Positions 7,069 through 9,370 of a stretch of 9,370 nt of DNA are shown here, piece by piece. Where the stretch lies: positions 1 through 9,370 of the forward strand of contig JAKLHU010000049.1 in NCBI GenBank assembly GCA_022709995.1, read 5' to 3'. The notes beneath the pieces are model-generated. The model was not told the origin of the DNA. It did no database searches and saw nothing but the letters and a program-made list of their open reading frames with translations. A program made the position numbers and the translations under genes. The stretch comes from Verrucomicrobiota bacterium. GTDB taxonomy: Bacteria; Verrucomicrobiota; Lentisphaeria; Oligosphaerales; Oligosphaeraceae. Each line of letters opens with the position of its first letter. Within the stretch, counting starts at the first letter, position 1.

Positions 7069-7920
7069 TCACGCCTCGGCCAAGGTCCGGGTGACGACAT
7101 CCCGCAGGAAGGCGGCATCCTGGTTGCCAACTTGATCCGGGACGAACGAGATTTCCGCAGCCGGCCGCTCATACAGGAACGCGAACCACAGACAGGCCTG
7201 CAGGTACTGTCCCCGGGCATTCAAGTGGATTGTATCGCGCCAGAGCGCCAGCTCGCCGGTCTCGATGTCTTTTTTCCAGCCGATGGTCCCCACCAGCGCG
7301 CCGGCCTGGGGCGGGAGGTCCGGCCAGCGCAGTGTTTTCAACAGGGAAGGCGAATAGGGCTGGAACGGCTCCGGCTGCAGGCGCCGGGCCAGCTGCACGG
7401 CCAGGCCGGTCGGGATGACCCGCACCCCCAAATCCCGGGCCGCGCGCTGATACGCATCCGTCAGGCGCTCAAACATGTCTTCCTGATTGATTCCCCACAG
7501 GCCGGTGACGGTCAAACGCGGATCGTCGGAGCGATACGCCCAGGTCTGCTGCAGCACGACCTCGGCCTGAGGAGCGTGTTGGTGGACATAGTCGCGAATC
7601 AACGTGGCGTAAGGCTGGTACGTCTCGGGCTTCCAGCTATAATGGCTGGCCTGCTGAATCGTCACGATGTCCCACGGCTCCCGGGCCAGCAGCTCGCGCA
7701 GCTTCCAACGCCGGTCCTGATACATGCTGAAGACGTTGTCACTCTCTTCGCATTCAATGTATTTCCAGTGCCGATGCAGTTCGCAGCCGCCATGACTGGC
7801 CTCTTCCAAAGTCAATTCACAGCCCGGCACGGATGCCACCACTGGCGGAAGATAGACTTTCACGCTGCTGGAAAAGCTGTTGCCAATCGTCAGAATTTTC
7901 AATGCACTTCTGGGAGCCAT
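7069..7920 (-). CDS. SGNH/GDSL-type hydrolase, DUF4886-like
   Basis: Predicted cytoplasmic SGNH-fold hydrolase, likely an esterase or deacetylase acting on a carbohydrate or small molecule; the substrate is unknown. The 283-aa protein opens with LKILTIGNSFSSSV, where S15 is the block-I nucleophile. It has conserved Gly residues at SHGG (42-45), an IQQASHYSW segment (88-96), and the closing DTIHLNARGQY block, with D229 and H232 completing the Ser-Asp-His triad. IGNSFS near the N-terminus and the DxxHLNxxGxY ending are typical of DUF4886 proteins in Bacteroidetes and PVC bacteria. There is no signal peptide, unlike many relatives. It is the second gene of an operon, 14 bases after the cyclase stop, with a strong Shine-Dalgarno overlapping that stop, so co-translation is likely. 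The start is fixed by that site. Fold and triad are confident; substrate is not. Confidence 0.85.
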   Translation of the reverse strand: MAPRSALKILTIGNSFSSSVKVYLPPVVASVPGCELTLEEASHGGCELHRHWKYIECEESDNVFSMYQDRRWKLRELLAREPWDIVTIQQASHYSWKPETYQPYATLIRDYVHQHAPQAEVVLQQTWAYRSDDPRLTVTGLWGINQEDMFERLTDAYQRAARDLGVRVIPTGLAVQLARRLQPEPFQPYSPSLLKTLRWPDLPPQAGALVGTIGWKKDIETGELALWRDTIHLNARGQYLQACLWFAFLYERPAAEISFVPDQVGNQDAAFLRDVVTRTLAEA

Positions 7921-7929
7921 GCGCCTGTT

Positions 7930-7936
7930 CTCCTTT
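7930..7936 (-). promoter_or_regulatory. Ribosome binding site of the SGNH hydrolase gene
   Basis: On the minus strand AAAGGAG lies 9 bases before the ATG at 7920 and overlaps the TAA stop of the upstream cyclase gene (7935-7937). This decides the start and suggests translational coupling. Confidence 0.8.
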
Positions 7937-9113
7937 ATGCCTGGTTACTGGTCGGCTGACCTTCGCCGCATTCGGCGACGACCGTCGCGATGGCCTGTTC
8001 CATCCGTTCGCCGTCAATCTCGGTCACTTCGATTTTTTGCCCGATCGCCGTTGGCAGGGTGATGTGCAGCCGGCCGCCCAAATGCTCGCGGAATTCCTCC
8101 AGGCCGGCGAAGACATCCCGCCGGCCGAACCGGTCGCGTTGCTCCAGAGGCGCGCGGCAGAACGGCAGCTGGAAGGCCGCCAGCAACTCTTTCAACGCCT
8201 GGAACACGGCCTCCGGGAGCATCCCGCTGAGGACCGCGTATTGGGTGTCGATCAGCAATCCCATGCCGACGGCGACGCCGTGCGACAAGCGATTGGCGGA
8301 CAGCATTTCGAGCTTGTGCGCGGCCCAGTGGCCGAAATCGAGCGGCCGGGCGCTGCCCCATTCAAAAGGATCGCCGTTGGTGGCGATATGCCGGACATGC
8401 AGTTCCGCGGAGCGCCTGACCATGACCTGTTGGGCGGCCGCGTCACCCGCCATGATGGCCATGGCTCGCTCCTGCAGAAAAGCAAAAAAATCAGCGTCCT
8501 TGATCATGGCCACTTTCACGGCCTCGGCGGCGGCTTCGGCAATCTGCCGCGGCGGCAGGGTCCGCAGAAACCGGCTGTCGTTGAGCACGGCCAAGGGCGG
8601 CGCAAACGTGCCCAGAAGATTTTTCTGGCCAAAGGCGTTGACGGCATTTTTCACCCCGACCCCGGAATCGGCCTGGGCCAGCGCGGTAGTCGGAATTCTG
8701 ACCGGACGGATGCCTCGATGGAATATCGCGGCGGCGAAACCGGCCGCATCCAGCAGGGCGCCGCCGCCGACCATCACCAGGCAGGACTGCCGGCACATCC
8801 GCGCCTGCAGGAAAAGACGGCACATTTCCATGACCACGGCCATGTCCTTGGCCGCCTCGCCGCCGTCGACCGGCACGGGCGGCGCCGCCAGAAGCAACAC
8901 GTCCGGATAATGCCCGCAGTAGGACGTTATTTCCCCGGGCAGGGCCGGGTAAAACGCCAGCAGCTGCCGTTCAAAAAGCACCAAAACCCGCACCGGCCCC
9001 GGCGCCGAAAGAGACCGGAACACATTCGCCAAAGCGGCATTCCCAACCTGGAAAACACCCTCCGTGAAGATGGTGTCGTAATGATGCAAAATGGAAAATT
9101 CTGAGGTGACCAT
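7935..9113 (-). CDS. 3-dehydroquinate synthase family sugar-phosphate cyclase, EboD-like
   Basis: NAD- and metal-dependent cyclase of the AroB/sugar-phosphate cyclase superfamily, which turns a heptulose phosphate into a carbocycle. In 392 aa it shows the NAD-site GGG (116-118), PTTALAQADSGVGVKNAVN (141-159) with K155, GQKN with K164, AEAVK with metal ligand E197, GHWAAH with H262 and HGV with H278. The E-to-H and H-to-H spacings of 65 and 16 match the E. coli AroB ligand spacings of 63 and 17. VGVKNAVNAFGQKNLLGTFAP and GDPFEWGSARPLDFGHW are, from memory, characteristic of the EboD branch rather than housekeeping AroB. The HGE motif of true dehydroquinate synthases reads HGV here (V280), at a position that separates cyclase subfamilies. 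It leads the operon with the SGNH hydrolase. The ATG at 9113 has only a weak, close GGCGGA upstream. Superfamily is certain; EboD membership is likely; the product is unknown. Confidence 0.87.
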   Translation of the reverse strand: MVTSEFSILHHYDTIFTEGVFQVGNAALANVFRSLSAPGPVRVLVLFERQLLAFYPALPGEITSYCGHYPDVLLLAAPPVPVDGGEAAKDMAVVMEMCRLFLQARMCRQSCLVMVGGGALLDAAGFAAAIFHRGIRPVRIPTTALAQADSGVGVKNAVNAFGQKNLLGTFAPPLAVLNDSRFLRTLPPRQIAEAAAEAVKVAMIKDADFFAFLQERAMAIMAGDAAAQQVMVRRSAELHVRHIATNGDPFEWGSARPLDFGHWAAHKLEMLSANRLSHGVAVGMGLLIDTQYAVLSGMLPEAVFQALKELLAAFQLPFCRAPLEQRDRFGRRDVFAGLEEFREHLGGRLHITLPTAIGQKIEVTEIDGERMEQAIATVVAECGEGQPTSNQA

Positions 9114-9178
9114 GATCCGCCATTGGCTTTTCCGCAGCTAGACAAGCAGCCGCGACGCGATTCCTTCTTCTGTCCGCC

Positions 9179-9206
9179 TTGACAAAAAATATACATCGTC
9201 TACCGT
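9179..9206 (+). promoter_or_regulatory. Candidate promoter for the phosphoesterase-like gene
   Basis: A perfect -35 box TTGACA (9179-9184) is followed after 16 bases by TACCGT (9201-9206), a weak -10 that matches the consensus at three positions. The surrounding block is AT-rich for this window. The resulting leader would be a little over 100 bases to the ATG at 9328. Confidence 0.4.
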
Positions 9207-9217
9207 ATTCCTGACAG
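9188..9217 (-). promoter_or_regulatory. Candidate promoter of the cyclase-SGNH operon
   Basis: On the minus strand CTGTCA (9217-9212, four of six matches) and TATATT (9193-9188, five of six matches) are separated by 18 bases. Transcription would begin near 9181, about 68 bases before the ATG at 9113. It overlaps the opposite-strand promoter candidate, so the two genes may share regulation. Confidence 0.45.
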
Positions 9218-9257
9218 CCGTCCCGGGGATATTTTCCCTCGCCGGGTTGTTTTTAAT

Positions 9258-9276
9258 GCACCTGCCCGGCGGGTGC
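9258..9276 (+). promoter_or_regulatory. Hairpin in the leader of the phosphoesterase-like gene
   Basis: GCACCTGC pairs with GCGGGTGC (8 pairs, one G-T wobble) around a 3-base loop. It lies between the promoter candidate and the ATG at 9328. It could be a leader regulatory stem, but no known riboswitch was recognised. Confidence 0.3.
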
Positions 9277-9327
9277 CTTCCTGCCTGCTTCCACGTCTGC
9301 CAACGCCATTTCCACAGGTCCTGCCCC

Positions 9328-9370
9328 ATGACCAGAATCGCGATTTTCGCCGACATCCATCTTCCCGACC
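9328..9370 (+). CDS. Metallophosphoesterase-like protein, 5' end only
   Basis: Only 14 codons are inside the window (MTRIAIFADIHLPD). The hydrophobic strand ending in a DxH motif (D9, H11) matches the first metal-binding motif of calcineurin-like phosphoesterases (FSDIHGN/FADxH type), which hydrolyse phosphoesters using a two-metal centre. An AGG at 9316-9318 lies 9 bases upstream. An in-frame ATG at 9256 would add 24 residues rich in Cys and His, but it sits beside a leader hairpin and such an extension is not usual for the family, so 9328 is preferred. The gene is divergent from the cyclase operon. Family call rests on one motif. Confidence 0.6.
   Translation, partial: MTRIAIFADIHLPD

Noticed and set aside
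7833..9104. 423-codon plus-strand frame opposite the cyclase
   Set aside because: The minus strand encodes a well-conserved cyclase here; the antisense product is low in complexity, rich in Gly, Gln, Arg and His, and shows no motif.
7935..9113. Housekeeping shikimate-pathway AroB
   Set aside because: The VGVKNAVN, GSARPLDFGHW and HGV motifs differ from canonical AroB, and no other aromatic-pathway gene is adjacent.
1..9370. CRISPR array, tRNA or rRNA genes
   Set aside because: No regularly spaced direct repeats, cloverleaf-like segments or rRNA-like stretches were seen on either strand by eye.

Overview
The window is GC-rich bacterial DNA with five complete protein genes and the first codons of a sixth. 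Gene content suggests the PVC superphylum (Planctomycetes, Verrucomicrobia, Lentisphaerae). The kinase has the PVC-typical architecture: a short N-terminal helical region, a PknB-type kinase, one membrane helix and a repeat-rich extracytoplasmic part. The large secreted multi-domain GH20-type glycosidase and the DUF4886-type SGNH hydrolase fit a polysaccharide-degrading member, perhaps a Lentisphaerae-like anaerobe. That placement is inferred from gene style, because no marker gene is present.

Layout. Positions 25-2547 (+) encode a transmembrane Ser/Thr kinase. Positions 2639-3448 (+) encode an AAC(3)/YokD-type N-acetyltransferase. Between them lies a possible 32-codon ORF that overlaps the kinase stop and the acetyltransferase start through ATGA junctions. 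Positions 3498-6740 (+) encode a secreted GH20-like beta-hexosaminidase with two N-terminal carbohydrate-binding-like modules. A 328-base convergent intergenic region (6741-7068) follows. It holds GC-rich hairpins and a segment of about 217 bp bounded by 19-bp inverted repeats that match at 18 of 19 positions. This is the least explained structure in the window and looks like a small non-coding repeat or MITE-like element.

On the minus strand a two-gene operon runs from 9113 to 7069. The first gene is a 3-dehydroquinate-synthase-fold sugar-phosphate cyclase that most resembles the EboD branch. The second, 14 bases on, is a DUF4886/SGNH hydrolase. Back-to-back promoter candidates at about 9179-9217 separate this operon from a divergent gene, cut off by the window edge, that starts like a calcineurin-type metallophosphoesterase.

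Functionally the window mixes signalling (kinase), scavenging of amino-sugar polymers (GH20, possibly with the acetyltransferase) and an uncharacterised small-molecule or carbohydrate module (cyclase, SGNH hydrolase, possibly the phosphoesterase). I found no rRNA, tRNA, CRISPR array, transposase or phage gene.
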